Assembly: GCA_963778165.1 (NCBI GenBank)
Contig: CAVZTE010000002.1
Coordinates: forward strand, 372,001-436,000
DNA from: Bog-756 sp963778165
GTDB taxonomy: Bacteria; Actinomycetota; Acidimicrobiia; Acidimicrobiales; RAAP-2
DNA length: 64,000 bases
Direction: 5' to 3'
Of the stretch, positions 1-9,100 are shown piece after piece (the stretch's first letter is position 1; every line of letters begins with the position of its first letter). A program made the position numbers and the translations under genes. The notes beneath the pieces are model-generated. The model was not told the origin of the DNA, searched no databases, and was given only the letters and a program-made list of their open reading frames with translations.

Positions 1-50
1 TGCTTCTTCTTGCGCATGCGCTTGCGGCGCTTCTTGATCAGGGATCCCAT
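1..50 (-). CDS. Small ribosomal subunit protein bS22 (AURKAIP1/COX24 domain), 5' part only
   Basis: The minus strand from base 50 reads MGSLIKKRRKRMRKKK and runs off the window. This is the hallmark start of the roughly 33-residue, extremely basic actinobacterial protein annotated as AURKAIP1/COX24-domain protein, now known as ribosomal protein bS22. It binds the small subunit. Only 16 residues are visible. No Shine-Dalgarno precedes the ATG; a TAGGGT hexamer lies 10 nt upstream, suggesting a leaderless or nearly leaderless transcript. Identification rests on the very distinctive Lys/Arg pattern. Confidence 0.8.
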   Translation of the reverse strand, partial: MGSLIKKRRKRMRKKK

Positions 51-60
51 GTCGACCGGC

Positions 61-66
61 ACCCTA
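61..66 (-). promoter_or_regulatory. Putative -10 element (TAGGGT) for bS22
   Basis: TAGGGT on the minus strand sits 10 nt before the bS22 ATG and there is no purine-rich ribosome-binding site in between. It fits the TAnnnT actinobacterial -10 consensus. Inference from motif and position only. Confidence 0.35.
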
Positions 67-101
67 GTCGACCAGGGAGTTTTTCGCCATGTGGCCGGCG
101 G

Positions 102-1502
102 TCACTCCTCGTCGGGGCCGACCGAGGGGGCCGGCACCTCGGGGAGGCTGAACCGGAAGACCGCCCCTCCACCGTCGGCCTGGTAGACGTTCACACTGCC
201 CCCCTCGTCCTGGGCCACCTGGGCCACGATGGCCAGCCCCAGGCCGGAACCGGGTTTGGACCGGGCGCTCGGGGCCCGGTAGAAGCGGTCGAAGATGAAG
301 GCGTAGTCGGAGTCGGCCACCCCGGGCCCGTGGTCGCGCACGATGACCGTGCCGCCTGAGCAGGCCACCTCCACCACCCCGCCGTCCGGGCTCCACTTGA
401 GGGCGTTGTCGAGCAGGTTGTCCACCGCCCGCCCGATGCGGGCCGTGGAGCCCGAGACCCAGGTCGGTGCGACCTTGGCGTCGAAGACCACGCCGCGGCT
501 CCGTCCGTGGGTGGTGGCCACCTCCACGGACTCCAGCACGATCGAGTCGAGTCGGACCGGTCCCGCCGTCAGTTGGGGCTGCTCGCCCCGGGCCAGCTCG
601 GCCAGGCCACCCACCAGGGTGGTGAGCTCGTCCATCTGGGTCAGGACGTCGCTGATCAGGACCTGTCGCTCCTCGGGGGCCAGCTCTTCGAGGCGGCGGG
701 CCACTTCCATGTTGGTCCGGAGGCTGGTCAGCGGGGTGCGCAGCTCGTGGGAGGCGTCCAGTACCAGCTGCCGCTGGCTCTCCCGGGAGGTGTCCAGGGC
801 CACCAGCAGGCGATTGAAGGCCCGCCGCAGTCGTCCCAGCTCGTCGGGACCGCCGGGGTCGAGCCGACGGGAGACGTCGGTGGTCTCGGCCAGTTCCTCC
901 ACGGTGCCGGTGAGGCTGTTGAGCGGCCTGAGGACGGTGCGTCCCACGGCCAGGCCCAAGAGGACGGCCAGGGCCACCCCGATGACCACGATGAGCCACA
1001 GGGCCAGGGCCAGGTGGCGGAGCTCGAGGTTGATCCCGGTCAGTGAGGTCGACAGCTGCAGGGCGCCACCGGGGGCCGGGAGCTGCACGTATCTTGTGCC
1101 GTCGTTGTAGGTGAAGCCCGGTGGGAGGGAGGCGATGATCTGACGGACGGCGATCCCGGTGACCGTGGTGGAGTTGAAGGTGTTGGGCGCCTGGCCCCCG
1201 CTGGCCGCAGAAGCCTTGACCGTGGCATCGACCGGCAGCACCAGGTCCCCCCCGGTGAGATCGGTGGTCCCGCCACCCACGACCACCTGGGTGCAGGTGC
1301 CCATGGGAGATCCGCAGGCATTGGGAATGGGAGGTGGTTCGTCTGTCGACGAGAGCAGCTCGTGGGCCTCGGTGGAGAGGGTGGCGTCAGCCGATCCGAT
1401 CAGGGAGTTGTAGGCCACGATGTAGGTGACGAACGACCCGAGGACCACCACCACCAGCACGGCACCGGTGGCGGCCAACACCAGACGGCCCCGGAAGGTC
1501 AC
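102..1502 (-). CDS. Sensor histidine kinase, MprB-like
   Basis: Intact 466-residue two-component sensor. The N-terminal transmembrane helix spans about residues 8-30, followed by an extracytoplasmic domain of about 125 residues with two close cysteines, a second helix around 160-185, a HAMP linker, a HisKA box with SHELRTPLTSL (phospho-accepting His near residue 250), and a HATPase domain showing the N box (DNLLDNALKW), DHGPGV and GSGLGLAIV glycine boxes. The opening (membrane helix running into SFVTYIVAYNSL) recalls mycobacterial MprB, an envelope-stress sensor; that match is from memory. It follows the response regulator gene by 26 nt, so the pair is co-transcribed. The stimulus is unknown. 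Confidence 0.93.
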   Translation of the reverse strand: MTFRGRLVLAATGAVLVVVVLGSFVTYIVAYNSLIGSADATLSTEAHELLSSTDEPPPIPNACGSPMGTCTQVVVGGGTTDLTGGDLVLPVDATVKASAASGGQAPNTFNSTTVTGIAVRQIIASLPPGFTYNDGTRYVQLPAPGGALQLSTSLTGINLELRHLALALWLIVVIGVALAVLLGLAVGRTVLRPLNSLTGTVEELAETTDVSRRLDPGGPDELGRLRRAFNRLLVALDTSRESQRQLVLDASHELRTPLTSLRTNMEVARRLEELAPEERQVLISDVLTQMDELTTLVGGLAELARGEQPQLTAGPVRLDSIVLESVEVATTHGRSRGVVFDAKVAPTWVSGSTARIGRAVDNLLDNALKWSPDGGVVEVACSGGTVIVRDHGPGVADSDYAFIFDRFYRAPSARSKPGSGLGLAIVAQVAQDEGGSVNVYQADGGGAVFRFSLPEVPAPSVGPDEE

Positions 1503-1528
1503 GACCGTTCCTCAGCCGCCGGCACCGG

Positions 1529-2200
1529 TCAGGGCTCGCGCAGCACGTAGCCGACGCCCCGCGCCGTGTGGATCAGTCGGGGCTCGCCACCGGCCTCGGT
1601 CTTGCGTCGCAGGTACCCGACGTAGACAGCCAGGGAGTTGGTGCCCGAGTCGAAGGTGTACCCCCACACCCGGTCGAGGATGAGCTCACGGGTCAGCACC
1701 TGGCGGGGGTGGCGCAACAGCAGTTCCAGCAGATCGAACTCGATCCGGGTCAGGGTGAACTGGCGCTCGCCCCTCCGGCACTCGCGGGTCACCGGGTCGA
1801 GGCTGAGGTCGGCGAAGCGGAGGACCTCGTCGGAGTCCTCGGGCCGGCGCCGCAGGAGGGCCCGCAGCCGGGCCAGCAACTCGGCCAGGGCGAACGGCTT
1901 GACCAGATAGTCGTCGGCCCCGGCGTCGAGACCCTGGACCCGGTCGTTTATGGCGTCTCGGGCGGTCAGCATCAGCACCGGCGTGTCGTTGTCGGCCGCC
2001 CGGAGCCGGCGGCACACGTCGAGACCGTCGAGGGTGGGCAGGCCGATGTCGAGGATGACGGCGTCCGGGGGCCGGACGGCGATCTCCTCGAGCGCCTCGG
2101 GCCCGTCCAGGGCCACCGACACCTCGTACCCCTCCAGCCGGAGGGCGCGATTGAGCGCCCCGCTGACCGCAGCATCATCATCGACGACGAGGACCCTCAT
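1529..2200 (-). CDS. OmpR-family response regulator, MprA-like
   Basis: Intact 223-residue DNA-binding response regulator. The receiver domain (about 1-118) has the acidic pair DDD at 7-9, the phospho-acceptor Asp51 in AVILDIGLP, Thr79 and the conserved Lys101 in DYLVKPF. The C-terminal winged helix (about 128-223) carries the family signatures LTRIEFDLLELLLRHP and RGVGYVLREP. It is the promoter-proximal gene of the pair with the kinase downstream, and presumably is phosphorylated by it to control transcription. A TAGGCT hexamer 9 nt before the ATG is a possible -10, implying a very short leader. Confidence 0.95.
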   Translation of the reverse strand: MRVLVVDDDAAVSGALNRALRLEGYEVSVALDGPEALEEIAVRPPDAVILDIGLPTLDGLDVCRRLRAADNDTPVLMLTARDAINDRVQGLDAGADDYLVKPFALAELLARLRALLRRRPEDSDEVLRFADLSLDPVTRECRRGERQFTLTRIEFDLLELLLRHPRQVLTRELILDRVWGYTFDSGTNSLAVYVGYLRRKTEAGGEPRLIHTARGVGYVLREP

Positions 2201-2209
2201 CGGGCCGGG

Positions 2210-2215
2210 AGCCTA
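2210..2215 (-). promoter_or_regulatory. Putative -10 element (TAGGCT) for the two-component operon
   Basis: TAGGCT on the minus strand, 9 nt upstream of the response-regulator ATG, matches TAnnnT; no Shine-Dalgarno is visible in the spacer. Weak evidence from motif and spacing. Confidence 0.3.
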
Positions 2216-2391
2216 CCGGGGCGGTGGGGCCCAGCCGTGGCACGGAGTCAGGCGGCGTCCTGGCCTGGCTGATGGGGGAGTTGGCCGCCGATGCCGGCGG
2301 TGGCCTCAGCGGCGCCCCCGAGGGGGGTCTGCCCCGATGGCGGAGCCGATGTCCCTGGACCTGACCGGGCCTGATGATCCGACTCCAGGGG

Positions 2392-2397
2392 TAGCCT
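2392..2397 (+). promoter_or_regulatory. Putative -10 element (TAGCCT) for tRNA-Gln
   Basis: TAGCCT ends 36 nt before the first base of the mature tRNA, a reasonable distance for a short 5' precursor. No convincing -35 is visible. Low confidence. Confidence 0.3.
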
Positions 2398-2433
2398 GTG
2401 GGCGCCGTGGGCCGGGTTCCGGCCTACGCCCAT

Positions 2434-2506
2434 TCCGAGGTAGTTCAATTGGCAGAACGCTGGCCTTTGGAGCCAGATGTTGGAGGTTCGAGCCCTCCCC
2501 TCGGAG
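2434..2506 (+). tRNA. tRNA-Gln (anticodon TTG)
   Basis: A complete cloverleaf folds by eye: 7-bp acceptor stem TCCGAGG/CCTCGGA, D stem GTTC/GAAC with AATTGGCA loop, anticodon stem CTGGC/GCCAG with loop CTTTGGA (anticodon TTG, reading CAA), five-base variable loop, and T stem GGAGG/CCTCC with TTCGAGC loop. Discriminator base is G. CCA is not encoded at the 3' end. All stems pair without mismatch. Confidence 0.97.
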
Positions 2507-2553
2507 CGCTCGCTGTCCGGTCGCTGTTCGGTGTAGCGCCCCTCTCCGCGGAA

Positions 2554-2602
2554 GAGCCCCACCCTGGGCCGGATCCGTGGATCCGACCCAGTGGTGGGGC
2601 TT
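2554..2602. terminator. Strong hairpin terminator between convergent tRNA-Gln and secreted-protein gene
   Basis: A near-perfect inverted repeat: GCCCCACC pairs with GGTGGGGC and the inner CTGGGCCGGATCC pairs with GGATCCGACCCAG with one mismatch and a tiny loop. It lies 48 nt past the tRNA and 27 nt beyond the stop of the convergent gene, so it can serve both strands. No long U tract follows, as usual in GC-rich actinobacteria. Confidence 0.7.
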
Positions 2603-2628
2603 CCGTCGTGCTCAGGACCGAGGTGCGG

Positions 2629-3537
2629 TCAGGAGTTGATCGACAACGCCGAATCCGCAATGGGCAAGCCCAGGATGTCCTCGTCCGGAAGCCATCCGTA
2701 GGCGGGTCCTCCAACCGTCGACGTCGCATGGCCGCTATTTTCAACGACCGCGGTGATGGCACTGTGGCCGAGCGAGTTGACGATCGAGTACGTGGCTGCC
2801 ACATTCCCGGAGACCGGGTGGAAGTTGATCTTGAACGTGTACCAGCCCTGGGCGGTGATCTCGCTCGGACCGGTGGTGCAGCCACCGGCATTGTTGCTGG
2901 TGCTCACGTAGAAGCCACCGCCGCCGGCCGACGTCGTGCACAGGTTGAAGATGAAGTCCTCGAGGTACGCAGCAGAGCTGTTGTTCAGCGCGGTGTCCCA
3001 ATCGACAACCTGACCGGGGTTGGATGCCGCCCACGAAGGGCTCAAGAAGATCTTGAGCGTCGTGGTGAACCCGTGGGTCGGGAACGACGTGGCATTCTCA
3101 TCGCTGCCGAAGGTGGTGTACGGCCCACTGCAGTTCTCGTCCCCGGGTGACGACGTGCCCGATACGTAGCAGCCGGTGAGGGTGTCACCTGAGCCCGAAA
3201 CGCGGGCGTAGCTGGCGTTCTGGTCGATCGGACCTTTGACCGAAGCGGCGTACCCGCCGTAGTTGGAGAAGGTGCTGGGCACCACGTCGATGGTGCCGTA
3301 GGTGCTGTCTGACTGGACTCCGTTGCAACCCGAAGCGTAGGTGCACCAGCCGGAGGTGTTTTTGGCCAGCGTGTTGGAGTACGCGGCGACGGCGGTGTCC
3401 GCGGAGTGCGCCACGGTGCGAGCGGCCGGCTTGGGTGCGGCGGAGCTGACGGCTGCGCCAAGTCCGAGGGTGGTCGCCAAGGCGACGATTCCGATGGCGG
3501 AGCCGCGCAGGCCCCACCGCTTCAGTTTGGTGTTCAT
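2629..3537 (-). CDS. Secreted protein of unknown function
   Basis: 302 residues, intact. It opens with a Sec signal peptide (basic NTKLKRWGLR, hydrophobic core to about residue 32, likely cleavage after VSSAA). The start is well supported by an ideal AGGAGG seven nt before the ATG. The mature part is Ser/Thr/Gly/Asn-rich with six or more cysteines, suggesting disulfides outside the cell, and contains DFIFNLCTTSAGGGGFYVST and SNNAGG, followed by a beta-rich GWYTFKINFHPVSG stretch. I recall similar recurring secreted proteins with a SNNAG motif in other bacteria, but no assigned function. Its 5' leader is long and possibly structured. Monocistronic; ends at a strong terminator. Confidence 0.85.
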   Translation of the reverse strand: MNTKLKRWGLRGSAIGIVALATTLGLGAAVSSAAPKPAARTVAHSADTAVAAYSNTLAKNTSGWCTYASGCNGVQSDSTYGTIDVVPSTFSNYGGYAASVKGPIDQNASYARVSGSGDTLTGCYVSGTSSPGDENCSGPYTTFGSDENATSFPTHGFTTTLKIFLSPSWAASNPGQVVDWDTALNNSSAAYLEDFIFNLCTTSAGGGGFYVSTSNNAGGCTTGPSEITAQGWYTFKINFHPVSGNVAATYSIVNSLGHSAITAVVENSGHATSTVGGPAYGWLPDEDILGLPIADSALSINS

Positions 3538-4247
3538 GAAGATTCTCCTCCTGGAGTGTGTGTGTAATTCGGCTGAAATTCAGCTGATGTTCAGCGTGTA
3601 ATTCGGCCGGCCGCCAGCCCCCCTGTTGATACCGCCAACGGGCGTCAAGCCCGCAATCCCCAGCACCACAGTGAGCAGACCGCCGACGCTCTTGCCCCCC
3701 TTCCGGAATTTTCCGTGGGGCTAAACCTAAAGCACCACGCCAGAATGCACCATCGTCAATTATGGTGAGGTCCTGGTTGTAACAGGTGTTGAAGGTCGAT
3801 CGGAGGCGTTCAACTCGGCCTCCCGGGGAGCCGGTGGCGGGGGTTCTGTGAGCTTCCTGAGAAAGTTCCGTAGAAAAGACGGTCAAGGGAAGGTTGCCGG
3901 GGCCTGGGCTACAGGTCGCTCGCTCGACGGGACGGCGGCTCCCGCCTTTGTCCTGTAAACATATTTGCTGCCTCGAAGGCAATCTGCCTAAGGCACCATC
4001 ACTCTTGATCGTGGCGCATGCACCACCGCTTCTGGTGATTGCCCGGATGGTGTCGTGCCAATCACGACGCGCCCGCATGGGACGGAGCGTCGAACGTGGT
4101 AAGGCTGCGTCAAGGAGGTTGCGGATGCAGTCAAGTGATGTACGACGTCATCGGCACTTCAGCGTCGACAGCAGGCGACCGCTCCAGTCAGATCAACCGG
4201 CGGCCTGCACGCAACCCGCGGCCTACGCTCGACCGGCAGGCCTACGC
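3538..4247. other. 710-nt intergenic region with inverted repeats; no gene
   Basis: No ORF here has convincing coding character. The region is noticeably less GC-rich than its surroundings and holds several perfect inverted repeats read on the minus strand: GTCGTG/CACGAC near 4050-4066, an overlapping GTGATTG/CAATCAC pairing, and the nested fold at 3910-3957 listed separately. All lie upstream of the secreted-protein gene, in its transcription direction, so a long regulated leader is plausible. Confidence 0.5.
3910..3957 (-). ncRNA. Candidate structured leader RNA (three-way fold) upstream of the secreted protein
   Basis: On the minus strand an outer stem TACAGG/CCTGTA (plus-strand 3952-3957 and 3910-3915) encloses two hairpins: GGCGG-GAG-CCGCC flanked by GAC/GTC with an AAA bulge, and GTCG-AGCGAG-CGAC. 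The outer stem is followed by CCCCGGCAACC, a string reminiscent of the SAM-riboswitch core, though the rest does not match a SAM aptamer that I can recognise. About 370 nt lie between this element and the ATG. Structure is by eye; function unknown. Confidence 0.35.
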
Positions 4248-6084
4248 TCAGCCGGCAGCTTTGCGGGCCCGACTCCGGTTGCGGCCCCGGGTGGCCTGGT
4301 CGAGCACCACCTTGCGCAGGCGGACCGACTTGGGTGTCACTTCGACGCACTCGTCATCGGAGATGAACTCCAGCGCCTGCTCGAGGGAGAGGAGCAACGG
4401 TGGCGTGAGCCGGATGGCCTCGTCGGCCGAGGCGGAGCGGATGTTGGTCTGCTTCTTCTCCTTGACCGGGTTCACGTCCATCTCGTCGTCGCGGGCGTTC
4501 TCGCCCACCACCATGCCTTCGTAGACCTCGGTGCCCGGGCCGACCAGCAGCACGCCGCGCTCCTGCAGGCTCATCAGGGTGTAGCCGGTGGTGATGCCGC
4601 GACGGTCGGCCACCATCGATCCGTTCCGCTTGGTCTTGAGCTCCCCGTGCCAGGGCTCCCAACCGTCGAACACGTGATGGAGCATGCCGGTGCCCCGGGT
4701 CTCCGTCATGAACTCGGTGCGGACGCCGACCAACCCGCGGGCGGGGACCCGGTAGTCCATGCGCACCCAGCCGGTCCCGTGGTTGACCATCTCCACCAAC
4801 GTGCCCTTGCGCAAGGCCAGCAGCTGGGTGACCACGCCCAGATAGTCGTCAGGGACGTCGATGGCCACCCGCTCCATGGGCTCATGGAGCTTGCCGTCGA
4901 TCTCGCGGGTGACCACCTGGGGCTTGCCCACCGTCAGCTCGAACCCCTCGCGTCGCATGGTCTCGACCAACACCGCCAGCTGGAGCTCACCCCGGCCCTG
5001 GACCTCCCAGGTGTCAGGGCGCTCGGTGGTGTTGACCCGCAGCGACACGTTGCCCACCAACTCGGCGTCGAGCCGGTTGAGGATCTGGCGGGCGGTGAGC
5101 TTGTTCCCGTCGTTGCCGGCCAGCGGGGAGGTGTTGATGCCGATGGTCATCGACAGGCTGGGCTCGTCCACGGTGATGACCGGGAAGGGGCCGGGGGTCG
5201 TCGGGATCGGCCAGGGTCTCGCCGATGGTGATCTCGGCCATGCCGGCCACGGCGGCGATCTCGCCGGGGCCGGCTTCGGCGGCGTCGACCCGGTCGAGGG
5301 CGTCGGTCACGTAGAGCTCGGTGATCTTGGTCCGCTCGATGGTCCCATCGAGCTTGCACCAGGCCACGGTGGCGCCCTTCTTGAGGGTGCCGTTGTGGAC
5401 GCGGCACAGGGCCAGCCGTCCGAGGTAGGGGGAGGCGTCGAGGTTGGACACGATGGCCTGGAGCGGGGCCTCGGGGTCGAAGTGGGGGGCGGGGATCCGG
5501 TCCACGATGGCCTGGAACAGCGGCTCGAGGTCGGTGCCCTCGACGCCCTGCTCGGTGCTGGCCCAGCCGGCCCGGGCGTTGGCGAAGAGGATGGGGAAGT
5601 CGATCTGGTGCTCGTCGGCATCGAGGTCGAGGAAGAGCTCCTCCACCTCGTGGACCACCTCGTCGATGCGGGCGTCGGCCCGGTCCACCTTGTTGACCAC
5701 CAGCACCACCGGCAGCCGGGCCTCGAGGGCCTTGCGCAGCACGAAGCGGGTCTGGGGGAGCGGGCCCTCGGAGGCGTCCACCAGCAGCAGCACCCCGTCG
5801 ACCATGGTCAGGCCCCGTTCGACCTCCCCGCCGAAGTCGGCGTGGCCCGGGGTGTCGATGATGTTGAGCTTGACCCCGTTGTGGATCACGGCGGTGTTTT
5901 TGGCCAGGATGGTGATGCCCTTCTCCCGCTCGAGGTCGCCCGAGTCCATGACCCGCTCGTTGACCGACTCGTTGGCCCGGAAGGCCCCGGACTGCCAGAG
6001 CATGGCGTCGACCAGGGTGGTCTTGCCGTGGTCGACGTGGGCCACGATGGCCACGTTGCGGATGTCGTCGCGGGTCAGAGGCAT
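4248..6084 (-). CDS. typA: Ribosome-associated GTPase TypA/BipA (one frameshift)
   Basis: Translational GTPase that binds the 70S ribosome and supports stress tolerance and subunit assembly. The N-terminal G domain shows AHVDHGKTTL (P loop), DSGDLEREKGITI (switch I), DTPGHADF and NKVD. After LADPDDP the frame shifts (about 5170-5200) and continues with VDEPSLSMTIGINTSPLAG, the EF-G-like domain III and the TypA-specific C-terminal domain ending in a basic RGRNRSRARKAAG tail. The 1837-nt span equals one base beyond 612 codons, as expected for a single indel in a normal-length TypA. Start chosen at MPLTRDDIRNVAIV; the frame is open further upstream but that sequence is not conserved. The shift is probably a sequencing error. 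Confidence 0.92.
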
Positions 6085-6178
6085 GGGGCATGGTACTCTC
6101 AAGGCTAGTGGCCAACCGCCGATCCGCTGACCGGGCCCATGCAGGGACCACCGGCTTCGGCCGGGGCGCCCGACCGGG

Positions 6179-9100
6179 TCAGGGGGTGACGGTGCCTGAC
6201 GGCGCCGAGGACGGTCCGGTCCCGACACTGTTGGCGGCGGTGACCGTGAAGGTATAGGGCTGGTTGTTGGTCAGCCCGTTCACCTGGCAGGTGGTGGTCC
6301 CGGTGGAGGTGCAGGTCAGTCCGCCCGGGCTCGAGGTGGCGGTGTAGCCGGTGATGGTCGACCCGCCGTTGAAGGCCGGAGCCGTCCAGGATGATCACCG
6401 AGTAAGTTGTTGTGGCCCTGGGTGCCCGAGACACCGGTCGGCGCCCCCGGGGTGCCGACGGTGATCGAGTTGCTGGCCGCCGACGGCAGTCCGGTGCCGT
6501 TGGTGTTGATGGCCGACACGGTGAAGGTGTACGCGGTGCCGGTGGTCAGCCCGGTGAACGTCTCGGTGGTCGGCGATCGGTGAGGCCGTCGAGCACCTGT
6601 GGGGCTGGGCCACACGGGCTGGTACGGGTCACCGTGTACCCGGTGACCGCTGCGCCTCCGTTGACGGCCGGAGCCGTCCAGGTGACGGTGGCCGTGGTGG
6701 CCGAGGCGGTGGCCGAGGCGGCCCCGATGGTCGGGGCCCCGGGTGCGCCCACGGTGATCGAGTTGGACGGTGCCGAGGCCGGGCCGGTGCCGTTGGCGTT
6801 CTTGGCGGTGACCGTGAAGGTGTAGGAGGTGCGAGTGGTCAGCCCGGTGACCGTCAGGTGGTGGCGCGCGGTGGTGGCTGCGGTCGAGCCCGCCGGGTGA
6901 CGGGGTGACCGTGTAGCCGGTGATGGCCGAGCCACCGTTGTTGGCCGGAGCGGTCCAGCGTGATGGTGGCCGTGGTGGTCGACGGTGGTGGCGTTGGCGG
7001 TCACGCCGGTCGGCGCCCGGGCGTCCCGATGGTGATCGAGTTGGACGCGGTCGGACGCCGTGCCGGTTCCGGCGCTGTTGGTGGCGGTCACCGTGAAGGT
7101 ATAGGTGGTGCCCCTGGTCAGCCCGGTCACCGTGCAGGTGGTGGCCCCGGTGGTGGTGCAGGTCAGACTGCCGGGCGCCGAGGTCACCGTGTAGCCGGTG
7201 ACGGTGGCGCCGCCGTTGTTGGCCGGTGCGGTCCAGCTGATGGAGGCCGTGGTGGACGAGGTGGTGGCCACCGCGGTCACCCCGGTGGGCGGATCCGGCG
7301 CGGTGGCCGGTGTGGCCGGGGCCGAGGCGGCCGAGGCGGGCCCGGTGCCGACGCCGTTGGTGGCGGTCACGGTGAAGGTGTAGGCGTCGCCGTTGGTCAA
7401 CCCGGTGACCACGGTCGGGCTGGCGGTGTCGTGGCCGTCTGGCCGCCGTTGGCCGGCGTCGTGGTGTCGGTGGCGGTGACGGTGTAGCCGGTGATGGCCG
7501 ACCCGCCATTGGATGGCCGGCGCCGTGTAGGACACCGTCGACTGGCCGTTCTCATTGGAGGTGGCGGTCACGCCGGTGGGTGCTCCCGGGGTGGTGGCCG
7601 GGATGGCCGCGGCCGAGGGGGCCGAGGCGGACACCGGTGCCGACGGAGTTGGAGGCGGTCACCGTGAAGGTGTAGCTCGTGCCGTTGGTCAGCCCGCTGA
7701 CCGTGCAGCTGGTGGCCCCGGTGGTGGTGCAGGTGAAGCCGCCCGGCGACGAGGTCACCTTGTAGCCGGAGATGGCCGTGCCACCGTTGACGGTCGGAGC
7801 GGTCCACGACACCACGGACTGGGCGTTGGCGTTGGAGGTAGCCGTCACGTTGGTCGGCGACCCGGGGGTCCCGACGATGATCGAGTTCGACGCGGCCGAG
7901 GCTGCGCTGGTGCCGGCCGCGTTGGTGGCCTTGACCGTGAAGGTGTAGGTGGTGCCCTTGGTCAGCCCGGTCACCGTGCAGCTGGTGGCCGCGGTAGTGG
8001 TGCAGGTGAGACCACCCGGCGCCGAGGTCACCGTGTAGCCGGTGATGGTGGCCCCACCGTTGCTGGCCGGCGCCGTCCAGTTGATGGCTGCGGTGGTGGA
8101 CAGGGTGGTGGCCGCGGCGGTGACACCGGTCGGGGCACCCGGAACGTGGCCGGGGTGGCCGTGGCCGAGGCCGCCGAGGCGGGCCCGGTGCCTGAGCCGT
8201 TGGTGGCCGTCACCGTGAAGGTGTAGCCGGTGCCGTTGGTCAGCCCGCCCACCGTGCAGGTGGTGACGGCGGCGGTGCAGGTGAAGCCACCCGGTGACGA
8301 GGTCACCGTGTAGCTGGAGATGGCCGACCCGCCGTTGGTTGACGGTGCGGTCCACGACACCACCGACTGGGCGTTGGCGTTGGAGGTGGCGGTCACCCCG
8401 GTGGGTGCGCTGGGCACGGTGGACGGCGTGGCCGTGGCCGAGGCCGCCGAGGCGGGCCCGGTGCCCGATCCGTTGGTGGCGGTCACCGTGAAGGTGTAGC
8501 CGGTGCCGTTGGTCAGCCCGGTCACCGTGCAGCTGGTGGCCCCGGTGGTGGTGCAGTTGAAGCCACCCGGCGACGAGGTCACCGTGTAGCCGGTGATGGT
8601 GGCCCCGCCGTTGCTGGCCGGCGCCGTCCAGGACACCACCGACTGGGCGTTGGCGTTGGACGTGCCGGTCACTCCGGTCGGAGCACCGGGGACGGTGGAC
8701 GGCGTGGCCGTGGCCGACGGGGCCGAGGCCGCACTGGTGCCGGCCGAGTTGGTGGCCGTCACCGTGAACGTGTAGCCGGTGCCGTTGGTCAGGCCGGTCA
8801 CCGTGCAGCTGGTGGCTCCGGTGGTGGTGCAGGTCTTGCCGCCCGGCGACGAGGTCACCGTGTAGCCGGTGATGGCCGCCCCGCCGTTGCTGGCCGGCGC
8901 CGTCCACGACACCACCGACTGGGCGTTGGCGAAGGAGGTGGCGGTGACCCCGGTGGGGGCTCCCGGAGCGGCGGCCGGGGTGGCGGTGGCCGACGGGGCC
9001 GAGGCCGCGCCGGTGCCCGAGCCGTTGGTGGCGGTCACCGTGAAGGTGTAGCCGGTGCCGTTGGTCAGCCCGGTGACCGTGCAGGTGGTGGCGCCGGTCG

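Noticed and set aside
343..1110. Long plus-strand ORFs opposite the histidine kinase, and similar antisense frames throughout
   Set aside because: They mirror codon bias of real genes on the other strand and have no family motifs.
3880..3960. SAM riboswitch upstream of the secreted protein because of CCCCGGCAACC
   Set aside because: Only this string matches; the kink-turn, P3/P4 arrangement and a methionine/SAM-related downstream gene are missing.
5014..6228. TypA start further upstream at MSGPDRPRRR
   Set aside because: The extra residues are Arg/Pro-rich, not conserved, and overlap the end region of the pilin gene's terminator side; MPLTRDD fits the family start.
8293..8775. Series of 60-90-codon plus-strand ORFs repeating MMAAPPLLAGAVHDTTDWALA
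   Set aside because: Antisense images of the Fn3 repeats; periodic occurrence is explained by the repeat itself.
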